From Bacillota bacterium (lineage in GTDB: Bacteria; Bacillota; Clostridia; Lachnospirales; Cellulosilyticaceae), in NCBI GenBank assembly GCA_023457875.1, contig JAEXBC010000050.1:1-17319 (forward strand): a stretch of DNA of 17,319 bases, in the 5' to 3' direction. How positions within the stretch are numbered: the stretch's first letter is position 1; every line of letters starts with the position of its first letter. The notes beneath the pieces are model-generated. The model worked only from the letters and a program-made list of their open reading frames with translations. It was not told the DNA's origin and searched no databases. Below are positions 1-7,481 of this stretch, piece after piece. The position numbers and the translations under genes were made by a program.

Positions 1-1331
1 AACTGGAAATTGCAGAAACTGCCCTTAAGAAAGAAGAGGATCCCATTTCGAGGCAAAGCTTAATAGAAACAAAGCAAGAGCTAGCTGAGTTAAGAGACAA
101 ATTTAACGCCATGAAACTGCAGTGGGAAGCTGAAAAAGAAACGATTACAGCTGTACGCAGTATAAAGGAAGAAATTGAAACGGCAACAGCAAATATGCAA
201 AAGGCTGAAAGGGAATATGACTATAATAAAGCAGCTGAATTAAAGTATGGCATTATTCCTAATTTGAAAAAGAAACTTGATGAAGCAGAAGCCAAAGCAC
301 ATGAGCGTACTAAAAACCCGCTTCTTCGTGATAAGGAAAATGAAGAGGAGATTGCAAAGATTATTTCTCGTTGGACCCAAATTCCTATTACGAAGTTAAT
401 GGAGGGTGAAAGACATAAACTACTAAGTCTAGAAGAGATTTTACATCAACGCGTGATAGGACAAAACGAAGCAGTCGAAAAGGTAACAGATGCTATTTTA
501 CGTTCACGGGCTGGCATCAAGGACCCAACAAGACCAATAGGTTCTTTCTTATTCCTTGGACCAACTGGTGTAGGAAAGACTGAACTTGCTAAGGCCTTAG
601 CTCAGGCTTTGTTTGATGATGAACACAATATGATTCGCATTGATATGAGTGAGTATATGGAAAAGCATGCCGTAGCTAGACTTATTGGAGCACCTCCAGG
701 ATATGTAGGCTATGAAGAGGGAGGCCAATTAACAGAGGCTGTGAGAAGAAAACCCTATGCAGTTATCCTTTTTGACGAAGTTGAAAAAGCTCACCCTGAT
801 GTATTTAATGTGCTCTTACAAGTATTGGACGATGGACGCATTACAGATTCAAAAGGACGTACAGTGGATTTTAAGAATACCATTATCATTCTAACTTCTA
901 ACTTGGGCTCTGGGGCAATATTAGAGGGAATTAATGCTCACGGTGAAATAGAACCAGAACTAGAGGAAGTGGTTACGCAAATGCTCAAGACACATTTTAG
1001 ACCAGAATTTTTAAATCGTTTAGACGAAATTGTACTGTACAAACCTTTACAAAAGCAAGAAATTATACAAATAGTTGATTTGTTAGAGCAGGATTTAAAT
1101 AAACGTTTGGAATCACAACAATTAAGTGTGAAATTAAGTGACTCAGCTAAAGCTTATATCGCTGAGCAAGGTTTTGATCCTGTATATGGAGCAAGACCAC
1201 TTAAACGCTTTTTGCAGCGTAAAGTAGAAACTTTAATTGCTAGGACTCTTATTGCTCAAGAAGTTCAGCCGTTTTCTACCTTTATGGTAGATTATAAGGA
1301 GGAAGCGCTTAGCGTTACCATATTAACTTGA
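1..1331 (+). CDS. clpB: ATP-dependent chaperone ClpB, C-terminal part (5' end outside window)
   Basis: ClpB is a hexameric cytoplasmic AAA+ disaggregase that threads aggregated proteins through its pore together with DnaK. The reading frame is open from base 3, so the ATG at 111 is an internal codon and not the start. The visible protein begins in the coiled-coil middle domain, rich in Lys and Glu, and continues into the second nucleotide-binding domain. That domain shows Walker A GPTGVGKT (558-581), the pore loop GYVGYEEGG, Walker B ILFDEVEKAH (Asp codon at 774) and sensor 2 GARPLKR near the end. The middle domain and the run EYMEKHAVARLIGAPPGYVG fit ClpB better than ClpA, ClpC or ClpE. The usual ClpB length is about 860 residues, so roughly half is missing upstream. 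It is transcriptionally separated from the next gene by a terminator. Identification is very secure. Confidence 0.97.
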   Translation, partial: LEIAETALKKEEDPISRQSLIETKQELAELRDKFNAMKLQWEAEKETITAVRSIKEEIETATANMQKAEREYDYNKAAELKYGIIPNLKKKLDEAEAKAHERTKNPLLRDKENEEEIAKIISRWTQIPITKLMEGERHKLLSLEEILHQRVIGQNEAVEKVTDAILRSRAGIKDPTRPIGSFLFLGPTGVGKTELAKALAQALFDDEHNMIRIDMSEYMEKHAVARLIGAPPGYVGYEEGGQLTEAVRRKPYAVILFDEVEKAHPDVFNVLLQVLDDGRITDSKGRTVDFKNTIIILTSNLGSGAILEGINAHGEIEPELEEVVTQMLKTHFRPEFLNRLDEIVLYKPLQKQEIIQIVDLLEQDLNKRLESQQLSVKLSDSAKAYIAEQGFDPVYGARPLKRFLQRKVETLIARTLIAQEVQPFSTFMVDYKEEALSVTILT

Positions 1332-1336
1332 TTGAT

Positions 1337-1375
1337 AACATCCCCTTACTTTAAATAAGTAGGGGGATGTTTTTT
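1337..1375 (+). terminator. Intrinsic terminator of clpB
   Basis: A 13-bp stem runs from 1338-1350 (ACATCCCCTTACT) to 1358-1370 (AGTAGGGGGATGT), with one G-U pair and a 7-base loop, and is followed directly by a T run. It starts six bases after the clpB stop codon, so it should end clpB transcription and insulate the sugar locus downstream. Confidence 0.93.
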
Positions 1376-1412
1376 ATGTAAGGCTAATATGAGTATTAAG
1401 TGATAAAAAGAG

Positions 1413-1517
1413 GTACAAAAAAATACAATATGAAGATTGAGTTGTTACTTTTTTGTACATCATCCATATAAAATAACAAGAATTTTATATATTTAATATG
1501 TTTTGTACAAAAAATAC
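1413..1517 (+). promoter_or_regulatory. Three GTAC-centred elements, candidate operator cluster
   Basis: Between the clpB terminator and the first binding-protein gene lie three related AT-rich elements. GTACAAAAAAATAC is at 1413-1426. TTTTTTGTACAT is at 1449-1460 and is inverted relative to the first. The perfect 12-bp palindrome TTTTGTACAAAA is at 1501-1512 and runs on into GTACAAAAAATAC (1505-1517), a near-direct repeat of the first element. The third copy sits where a -35 region would be for the -10 box at 1529-1534. The arrangement suggests binding sites for a regulator, either the locus's own AraC-type response regulator or an unlinked repressor. Binding is inferred; only the repeats are seen. 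Confidence 0.45.
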
Positions 1518-1534
1518 TAAAAGTGTGCTAGAAT
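1503..1534 (+). promoter_or_regulatory. Candidate promoter of the sugar sensing/uptake locus
   Basis: An extended -10 box, TGC followed by TAGAAT (1529-1534, five of six sigma-A consensus bases), lies about 110 bases before the first gene. No good -35 box is found at 17 bases. The nearest candidate, TTGTAC at 1503-1508, leaves a 20-base spacer and is part of the GTAC palindrome. A weak -35 with an extended -10 would suit an activator-dependent promoter. The rest of 1376-1641 holds no other gene that I can support. Confidence 0.45.
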
Positions 1535-1601
1535 AAATAAGTATGATAAAGAGATATCGTATTGAAGACAAAACCATCGATTTTAGTTAAGAGGTATTAA
1601 A

Positions 1602-1644
1602 AGAGAGGGGGACTGGCTTACAAACGCCAGATAAATACAATATG
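1602..1644 (+). promoter_or_regulatory. Ribosome binding site set apart from its start codon by a hairpin
   Basis: The only SD-like run before the ATG at 1642 is AGAGAGGGGG at 1602-1611, about 30 bases away, which is too far for normal initiation. The intervening sequence contains CTGGC (1613-1617) and GCCAG (1626-1630), able to form a 5-bp hairpin with an 8-base loop. Folding would hide 18 bases and bring the SD to about 12 bases from the start. No in-frame ATG, GTG or TTG lies in between. Confidence 0.45.
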
Positions 1645-2952
1645 CGAAAAAAATATATTATCGCTTTGATGAGTATTACTTTATGTCTCATTTTTTTCTT
1701 AGCGGTTTATTTAACCAGTAATAGGCAGGAAGTGGTTATTACACCTATTGAGGCATTTGATTCAAAGGAAAAGATTAGCTTTATTAGTAGCTGGGGGTCC
1801 TACGATAGCAAAGCTGAACGTTTAAAAATTATTTTTGATAGATTAAGTGAGAAGTATCCACACATTAATATAGAAGATTCTTCAATGGCAGGCGAAGATT
1901 TCTTGTTTATTTTAAAGACGGATTTTGCTAGTGGGAATGAACCGGATATTTTTGGATTATGGCCAGGCTCTGATTTTAATTTGTTAGTAGAGCAAGGAAA
2001 GGTAGCTGATCTAACCGAAATACTCCAGAAGGATCAAGAATGGTATAGTCGTTTTAAAACAGCAACATGGGATTACGTGACTGTAGATGGAAGGATTTAT
2101 GGACTGCCTATTGAGATGATTTATGAGGGCCTATTTATTAATAGAGATTTGTTTGATAGATATCAAGTGAAGGTGCCGACTAATTTTGATGAGCTCTTGG
2201 AGGCAGTTGAAGCCTTTAAAAAAGTAGGGATTATACCGATTGCATATAGTGAAACCCCAGAGGGGAGTTACATTTATCAAAATATCGTAATGAAATTGGG
2301 GGGAAAAGAGGACGCAGAGCATCCTTTTGATGAAAACGGAAAAATTAAACAATGTTACATAGATGGTATGTATTATATGAAAGAACTTTATGATGCAGGG
2401 GCTTTTCCAGAACGTCTGTTTTATATTGATGACAAGAAGAGAAATGACCTTTTTGTAGATAAGAAAGCAGCTATGATTGTACAAGGCTCTTGGTTTATCG
2501 GTGATAATGTGCTAAAGAGTTCTGATGCAACTGTCGAAATTATTCCTTTCCCGGACATGCCAAATGGAAAAGCTGATTCTACTGCAATTATCTATGGTTG
2601 TGGAAATGGAATCTACCATTTAAGTCAAAAAGCATGGAATAATGAAGCATTAAGAGAAAGTTATATCTCTGTTTTAAAGGATTTAACAGCTCCAGAGAAT
2701 GTTGCTGTATTTGAGGGTGACTCTGGGTTTATTAGCAATGTCAAATTAGGTGAGTATGCAACAATACCTTCTACCCTTAGTATAAGGGGGGCTAACCTTG
2801 TTAATCATGCTAAAGAATTAGTTGGTCCAATCGATAGTTTTATGAATAGAGGAATATGGGATAATATTATTATTAAGCAATTTCCTAGCGTATTAAAGGG
2901 GAGCATAACGCCAGAAGAAGTATTTGATAAAGTCTATACGGCGATGAAATAG
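1642..2952 (+). CDS. Membrane-anchored family 1 extracellular solute-binding protein, possible sensor component
   Basis: This 436-residue protein has the fold signature of CUT1-type sugar-binding proteins: an N-terminal lobe with a DIFGLWPGSD segment and a hinge region GRIYGLPIEMIYEGLFINRDLF near residues 150-175, as in MalE/MsmE-like proteins. Residues 5-24 are a single hydrophobic segment after MRKK. There is no lipobox with a Cys at its end and no clear signal peptidase I site, so it is probably tethered by an uncleaved anchor outside the membrane. It is the first gene of the locus and sits 20 bases before the histidine kinase, while a separate lipoprotein binding protein accompanies the permeases. 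By analogy with the AraP-AraS-AraT system of Geobacillus, it may present bound sugar to the kinase. That role is an inference; a plain transport role remains possible. Its ribosome binding site is unusually distant. Confidence 0.85.
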   Translation: MRKKYIIALMSITLCLIFFLAVYLTSNRQEVVITPIEAFDSKEKISFISSWGSYDSKAERLKIIFDRLSEKYPHINIEDSSMAGEDFLFILKTDFASGNEPDIFGLWPGSDFNLLVEQGKVADLTEILQKDQEWYSRFKTATWDYVTVDGRIYGLPIEMIYEGLFINRDLFDRYQVKVPTNFDELLEAVEAFKKVGIIPIAYSETPEGSYIYQNIVMKLGGKEDAEHPFDENGKIKQCYIDGMYYMKELYDAGAFPERLFYIDDKKRNDLFVDKKAAMIVQGSWFIGDNVLKSSDATVEIIPFPDMPNGKADSTAIIYGCGNGIYHLSQKAWNNEALRESYISVLKDLTAPENVAVFEGDSGFISNVKLGEYATIPSTLSIRGANLVNHAKELVGPIDSFMNRGIWDNIIIKQFPSVLKGSITPEEVFDKVYTAMK

Positions 2953-2972
2953 AAGGTGAGTGAGAAAATAGC

Positions 2973-4745
2973 ATGTTTAAGTACATCAAAATGTTTTATA
3001 AAAAAATGTCTATTAAGCAAAAACTACTTTTACTGTTTTCGGTTCAGATTATAATTCCTATGGCTTTTATGGGAGTTATGTTTTATAAAAATACGGAGTC
3101 TATTATCCAGAACAAATCGGTTAGTTACTCTGCAGATCTACTTAAAATGATAGAATTAAGAATGAATGATTTTTCTAATAATTTAACAAGTATTACGGAT
3201 GATATTCTATATGATGAGAAGATGTACGCTATTTTGGATGAAGACCATACCGATACAGAAGAACAAGAATTGCAAGAGTATGGGTATAATTCACTTAGGC
3301 GCATTTGCTTAAGTCATAAAGAAATACAACGAATTTCTATTGCTTCATTAGAAGCGTATGTGTATAGTTATGACCTTAATGCTGGAGGTGCGGAACTTGA
3401 AGGGGATGCGCCTTTTCCAGAAATGGTTCAAAAAGCAAGGTTAGCAGATCGGATGCCAACGTGGTATACTCATCTTAATGGAAAAGGAGAGGTGATTAAC
3501 CTATACCTTGTGCGTATGATATATGATAATGATGATTTTAGTGAGCGTGGGCTTATTGTTGTGCAGATTAATAGAGAAAAGCTTAAGAGCGTCTATAATG
3601 ACCTCTCTACAGAATTTATGCAGAACATCAATATTTTGTCCCAAGACAACAAATGGATTATTGGTACGCAAAAGAACTGGAATTATGACGATGAAAAAGA
3701 GTGGTTACTGAATCAAAAGGAGGATTGGAACTATCGTATTGATAAAAGTCAACAACGATTAATTGCTTTTATGAATGTGCAGGGCACTGAGTGGAAGATT
3801 ATTGCAGAGGGTTCTTTAGATCAATTAGTTAATCAAGAGATGAGCCATTTCCGATTTGTATTTATTATTATTATGATATGTACGATTCTTATTTTATCTA
3901 TATTTAGTATTTTAATGGCGATGGATATTTTAAATCCTATCCATCGTTTGGTACATAGCATTAAAAAAGTGGAGGAAGAGAATATTCATGAGGAGGTTAT
4001 TGTAGACCGTGAGGATGAACTAGGATACCTTAGTAAGTGCTTTAATAAAATGTCTGGAGAAATAGACAATTTGTTAAATCGGGTTTATAAGGAACAGCTT
4101 ACGAGGAGAGAAGCAGAACTAAAAGCTCTGCAAGCTCAGATTAATCCACATTTTCTGTTTAACACCCTCGAGTCCATCAATTGGATGGCACAGCTTAATA
4201 ATGTGCCAGAAATAAGGGATATGGTTACCTCCTTGGGCGCTTTGATTGAAGCAAGTATTGGTAAGGGGAATCCAATGGTACCCTTAAGCAAGGAGCTTAA
4301 ATATATAGATAGCTATCTGCTGATTATGAAAAATCGCTATGGTGATCGCCTGAGCTATGAAAGTGATGTCGACACGAGTGTATTACATTATGAGGTGCCT
4401 AAGCTGATACTGCAGCCCCTTGTTGAAAACGCGATTTACCACGGAATTGATAAAACCAGAAAGAAGGGAACCATTACGTTGACCATAAAAAGGCAAGAAA
4501 ATGAGATTTATATTGAAGTGATGGATAACGGTAAAGGAATGCTACCAGAAGAGGTAGAGGAATTAAATAGAAGATTAAAAGAAGATCATGATGATTATAT
4601 CTTAGGTGATAATCGAAAAAGTATAGGTCTAGCCAATGTAAATGGAAGACTTAAACTATTTTTTGGAGATGAATATGGGTTACAAGTAGAAGGTGAATAC
4701 GAAAAATATACTAAAATGAAACTATACATACCAATGGGAAGCTAA
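2973..4745 (+). CDS. YesM-type sensor histidine kinase
   Basis: This 590-residue membrane kinase autophosphorylates on His and passes phosphate to the adjacent response regulator. Order of parts: a cytoplasmic N-terminus; TM1 at about residues 18-38; a large extracellular sensing region of about 250 residues, probably Cache-like; TM2 at about 295-319; a HAMP linker to about 370; then the LytS/YesM-family His_kinase domain with QINPHFLFNTLESINW, phospho-acceptor His393. The ATPase domain shows the N box LVENAIYHG (Asn486), the G1 box DNGKGM (518-523) and GLANVNGRL. The start ATG follows AAGGTGAG, which overlaps the upstream stop. The downstream regulator begins 14 bases after the stop codon, so binding protein, kinase and regulator are one transcription unit. 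Relatives in Firmicutes usually control carbohydrate uptake. The ligand is unknown. Confidence 0.93.
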   Translation: MFKYIKMFYKKMSIKQKLLLLFSVQIIIPMAFMGVMFYKNTESIIQNKSVSYSADLLKMIELRMNDFSNNLTSITDDILYDEKMYAILDEDHTDTEEQELQEYGYNSLRRICLSHKEIQRISIASLEAYVYSYDLNAGGAELEGDAPFPEMVQKARLADRMPTWYTHLNGKGEVINLYLVRMIYDNDDFSERGLIVVQINREKLKSVYNDLSTEFMQNINILSQDNKWIIGTQKNWNYDDEKEWLLNQKEDWNYRIDKSQQRLIAFMNVQGTEWKIIAEGSLDQLVNQEMSHFRFVFIIIMICTILILSIFSILMAMDILNPIHRLVHSIKKVEEENIHEEVIVDREDELGYLSKCFNKMSGEIDNLLNRVYKEQLTRREAELKALQAQINPHFLFNTLESINWMAQLNNVPEIRDMVTSLGALIEASIGKGNPMVPLSKELKYIDSYLLIMKNRYGDRLSYESDVDTSVLHYEVPKLILQPLVENAIYHGIDKTRKKGTITLTIKRQENEIYIEVMDNGKGMLPEEVEELNRRLKEDHDDYILGDNRKSIGLANVNGRLKLFFGDEYGLQVEGEYEKYTKMKLYIPMGS

Positions 4746-4758
4746 GGGAGGAAGACTC

Positions 4759-6369
4759 ATGTTTAAAGTATTAATCATTGATGATGAACCAACAATTAGA
4801 AAAGGACTTATTAATATTATTAATTGGAAGAAGTTCCAATGTGAAATATGTGGAGAGGCTAGCGATGGTGTGGAGGGCATAGAAAAAATTGAGACTTATT
4901 TGCCTGACATTATTTTTGCGGATATTAATATGCCAGAAATCAATGGACTGGATATGATTAAAACAGTGAAACAAACCGTTCCTCAAAGTAAATTTATTAT
5001 CTTATCAGGTTATAGAGAATTTGCCTATATGCAAGAGGCTATTAAAATAGGAGCTTTTGATTATATTCTAAAGCCTTCAAGTATTGAAGATATATGTGAA
5101 GTGGTAAAAAGAGCAGTTATAGAGCTAAAATATCAAAAGGATGACCAATTAGAAGCTAAAAAGTTGAGGAAGTGTTTTGAGGAGAGCATTCCTATATTAA
5201 AAGAAAAATTACTATATGATATTATTTTTCAAATTAATATAAATGAAGAAGAAATTAATGAGAGTTTTGAACTTTATGGTATAGAAATTAATGAATTTTC
5301 AATGATAATGATTGAAATTGATGGTGATTCTAAGAAAAGGGAGCCTTATCAAAGACAACTTTATCAATTTGGCATCATCAATACAGTGGAAGAGATGTTT
5401 GCTGACGAATATAAAGTAGAAAAGATTGTGCTTAATAATCGCCAAATTGCCTTTATTATTAGTGCATTTGGATCAAAGGAACTTCTAGAGGAAGATGTCT
5501 ATAAGAAAGTACATAGTATTCAGCAGTTGGTGGAAAGCTGCTTTGATTTTACTGTAAGTATTGCTATCAGCACAAAGGGGAAAAATGTAGAACAACTTCA
5601 TGAGAAAATGTTGGAGTGTAAAAATGGTCTTGCTTACCGTTTTTATATGGGAAATAGCTCCATCATTTTATATAGGGATTTATCAGGTTTTTACAAAGGC
5701 CAAGACAATCCAGTATTTGATGGGATTGATAAATTGCTTTGTAATACCATCAAGACTGGAAATGAAGAAGATGTAAAGAATATTTTACACCAAATAAGTG
5801 AAAAGGTACTTCAAACCAATTTAGACCCTGAGTACATCAAGAATTTTTATTGGAATTTAATCTATGAAATTAATATGATACGGATCTCCATAAAAAGTTT
5901 AGAGGTACAAGATAAAGAAATAAGCCATGATATTTCTAGTCTGTATAAACTTATTGATAATGCCACACAAGTAAAAGAACTTCAAGATTTACTTAACGAA
6001 GTAGCAATGAGCGTGGTATATCGTATTAACAGGTATAATAAAAAGAATATTAATCAAATATTGCAAAATGCAATTCAGTACATTTGTGAAAATTATACAA
6101 TGTCAATTACACTTAATGAGCTTGCTGAGCATACCTATGTAAGTACCTATTACCTAAGCCGTATGTTTAAAAAGGAATTGGGCAAGAATTTTGTGGAGTA
6201 TTTGAATGAAGTAAGAATTGAAAAAGCCAAGGAATTATTAAAAGATAACAAGTATAAAACCTATGAGGTGGCTGAACTTGTAGGTATTCAAGATCCACAT
6301 TATTTTTCTAAGATATTCAAGAAGTACGTGAACATGACACCTACTGAGTATAAAGAGGCCCAACTATAA
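4759..6369 (+). CDS. YesN-type response regulator (REC + AraC-family DNA-binding domain)
   Basis: This 536-residue cytoplasmic transcription factor is the partner of the kinase just upstream. The N-terminal receiver domain (about 1-120) has the acidic pair Asp8/Asp9, phospho-acceptor Asp55 in FADINMPEINGL, Ser83 in the Thr/Ser position and Lys105 in LKPSS. A middle region of about 300 residues has no recognisable motif, as is usual for YesN proteins. The C-terminal ~105 residues hold two helix-turn-helix units of the AraC type, with LNELAEHTYVSTYYLSRMFKKELG and a second unit ending in HYFSKIFKKYVNMTPTEYK. The start follows GGGAGG with good spacing. It probably activates the permease and binding-protein genes that follow, and perhaps its own promoter. 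The target sites are not proven. Confidence 0.93.
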   Translation: MFKVLIIDDEPTIRKGLINIINWKKFQCEICGEASDGVEGIEKIETYLPDIIFADINMPEINGLDMIKTVKQTVPQSKFIILSGYREFAYMQEAIKIGAFDYILKPSSIEDICEVVKRAVIELKYQKDDQLEAKKLRKCFEESIPILKEKLLYDIIFQININEEEINESFELYGIEINEFSMIMIEIDGDSKKREPYQRQLYQFGIINTVEEMFADEYKVEKIVLNNRQIAFIISAFGSKELLEEDVYKKVHSIQQLVESCFDFTVSIAISTKGKNVEQLHEKMLECKNGLAYRFYMGNSSIILYRDLSGFYKGQDNPVFDGIDKLLCNTIKTGNEEDVKNILHQISEKVLQTNLDPEYIKNFYWNLIYEINMIRISIKSLEVQDKEISHDISSLYKLIDNATQVKELQDLLNEVAMSVVYRINRYNKKNINQILQNAIQYICENYTMSITLNELAEHTYVSTYYLSRMFKKELGKNFVEYLNEVRIEKAKELLKDNKYKTYEVAELVGIQDPHYFSKIFKKYVNMTPTEYKEAQL

Positions 6370-6378
6370 ATAATGTAT

Positions 6379-6402
6379 AAAGGGGGAATATAATTGTTGT
6401 AA
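6379..6402 (+). other. Orphan Shine-Dalgarno with a start-Leu-stop minimal ORF
   Basis: AAAGGGGG (6379-6386) sits seven bases before TTG TTG TAA (6394-6402). This has the spacing of a real ribosome binding site but leads to only two codons and a stop. It may be chance, a relic of a lost gene, or a ribosome-loading site in the leader of the permease genes. Nothing else supports it. Confidence 0.2.
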
Positions 6403-6466
6403 ATTTTTGTTTGAAAGCTATTTTTGAAAAAATATTAACAATAGAAATATCACAAAAAGACAACAT

Positions 6467-6500
6467 ATTCTATTAAAAAAATAGTAAAAAGTAATAGAAT
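6467..6500 (+). repeat. Inverted repeat in the gap before the permease genes
   Basis: ATTCTATTA (6467-6475) and TAATAGAAT (6492-6500) are perfect 9-base inverted arms separated by 16 A-rich bases. They lie between the response regulator and the first permease and end eight bases before the permease SD. There is no T run, so this is not a terminator. The right arm contains TAGAAT, the same hexamer as the -10 box of the locus promoter, but no convincing -35 is present. It could be an operator, an RNA processing hairpin or an internal promoter. The other bases of the 154-base gap are AT-rich and otherwise featureless. Confidence 0.35.
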
Positions 6501-6523
6501 AAGGATGAGGAGAGGTGAAGCGA

Positions 6524-7471
6524 ATGAGCAATAAAGCAAAAGCAAAAACAAAACAAAATTCTACTGTTTTGGAGGAATTCAAGAAGAATATTGCACTATT
6601 TGTTATGTTACTACCTGGATTAATTGTTATGCTCTTTAACAATTACTTGCCAATGTTTGGTTTGGCCTTTGCATTCAGAAAAATGGATACCTATAAGAAC
6701 TTATTTGGTTCCGGCTGGAATGGCTTTAAGAACTTCGAGTATCTGTTTGGTACGAGGAAGGCATGGGAAGTAACAAGAAATACAGTAGGTTATAACTTTG
6801 TATTTATAATAATAGGTGTAACTTTACCAATTATTATTGCAATTGGTCTTAATGAGTTAAGACAAAAACGAGCAGCAAAAGTTTATCAAAGTATATTTTT
6901 CTTACCTTACTTTTTGTCTTGGGTAGTTATTTCTTACCTTACATTTGGTTTGTTAAGTAATAAATTAGGTGCTGTTAATCAATTGTTAGGAGCTATGGGA
7001 ATTGAGGGTATTAACTGGTATGAGTCACCACAATTTTGGCCATACATATTAGTTATTGTTAATACTTGGAAATGGACAGGATACGATAGTATTATGTATC
7101 TTGCAACTATTGTAGGTATTAATAAAGAGTTGTATGAAGCAGCAGCCGTTGATGGCGCTTCTCGTTTTCAACAAATTAGACATATTACAATACCAAGCTT
7201 AATTCCATTGATGATTACATTAGTATTAATTCGCTTAGGTAGAATGTTCTATACAGACATGGGTCTATTTTACTCAGTGCCAAAGAACACTGGTGCACTT
7301 CAAAATGTAACCAATACACTCGATACATATGTTTTCCGTGCATTTAGACAAACTGGCGATTTAGGTTTAGCGTCTGCGGCAGGCTTTTATCAAGCTGTTC
7401 TTGGTTTCGTCATTGTTCTTTCATTTAATGCACTTGCTAGAAAATATGATAAGAATGCCGGCATTATATAG
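6524..7471 (+). CDS. ABC sugar transporter permease, LplB/YteP-like
   Basis: This 315-residue inner-membrane subunit forms half of a CUT1-family importer channel for a saccharide. About six hydrophobic helices are visible, the first near residues 22-45. The family's ATPase-contacting EAA loop is present: EAAAVDG at residues 205-211, followed by FQQIRHITIPSLIPLM. The N-terminus is Lys-rich, as in LplB-like proteins. An in-frame GTG lies three codons upstream at 6515, but it falls within the SD; AGAGGTGA (6511-6518) is correctly spaced for the ATG at 6524, which I therefore chose. The second permease starts 10 bases after its stop. The sequence family points to oligo- or polysaccharide breakdown products, but the substrate cannot be told from the permease. 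Confidence 0.93.
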   Translation: MSNKAKAKTKQNSTVLEEFKKNIALFVMLLPGLIVMLFNNYLPMFGLAFAFRKMDTYKNLFGSGWNGFKNFEYLFGTRKAWEVTRNTVGYNFVFIIIGVTLPIIIAIGLNELRQKRAAKVYQSIFFLPYFLSWVVISYLTFGLLSNKLGAVNQLLGAMGIEGINWYESPQFWPYILVIVNTWKWTGYDSIMYLATIVGINKELYEAAAVDGASRFQQIRHITIPSLIPLMITLVLIRLGRMFYTDMGLFYSVPKNTGALQNVTNTLDTYVFRAFRQTGDLGLASAAGFYQAVLGFVIVLSFNALARKYDKNAGII

Positions 7472-7481
7472 GGGGGAAATA

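Noticed and set aside
1543..1590. A 15-codon ATG frame (MIKRYRIEDKTIDFS) just after the locus -10 box, which would be nearly leaderless.
   Set aside because: It has no SD and its start depends on a guessed transcription start; chance is the simpler explanation.
2131..2484. Minus-strand open frame inside the first binding-protein gene.
   Set aside because: It is a shadow of a well-supported gene, with low-complexity translation and no SD or family resemblance.
6411..6426. TGAAAGCTATTTTT as a catabolite-repression (cre) site before the permeases.
   Set aside because: It lacks the central CG and the closing CA of the cre consensus, so the match is too weak.
7401..7481. Longer N-terminus for the second permease, starting at ATG 7401.
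   Set aside because: It would overlap the first permease by 71 bases; the ATG at 7482 has an ideal SD and gives the family's normal N-terminus.
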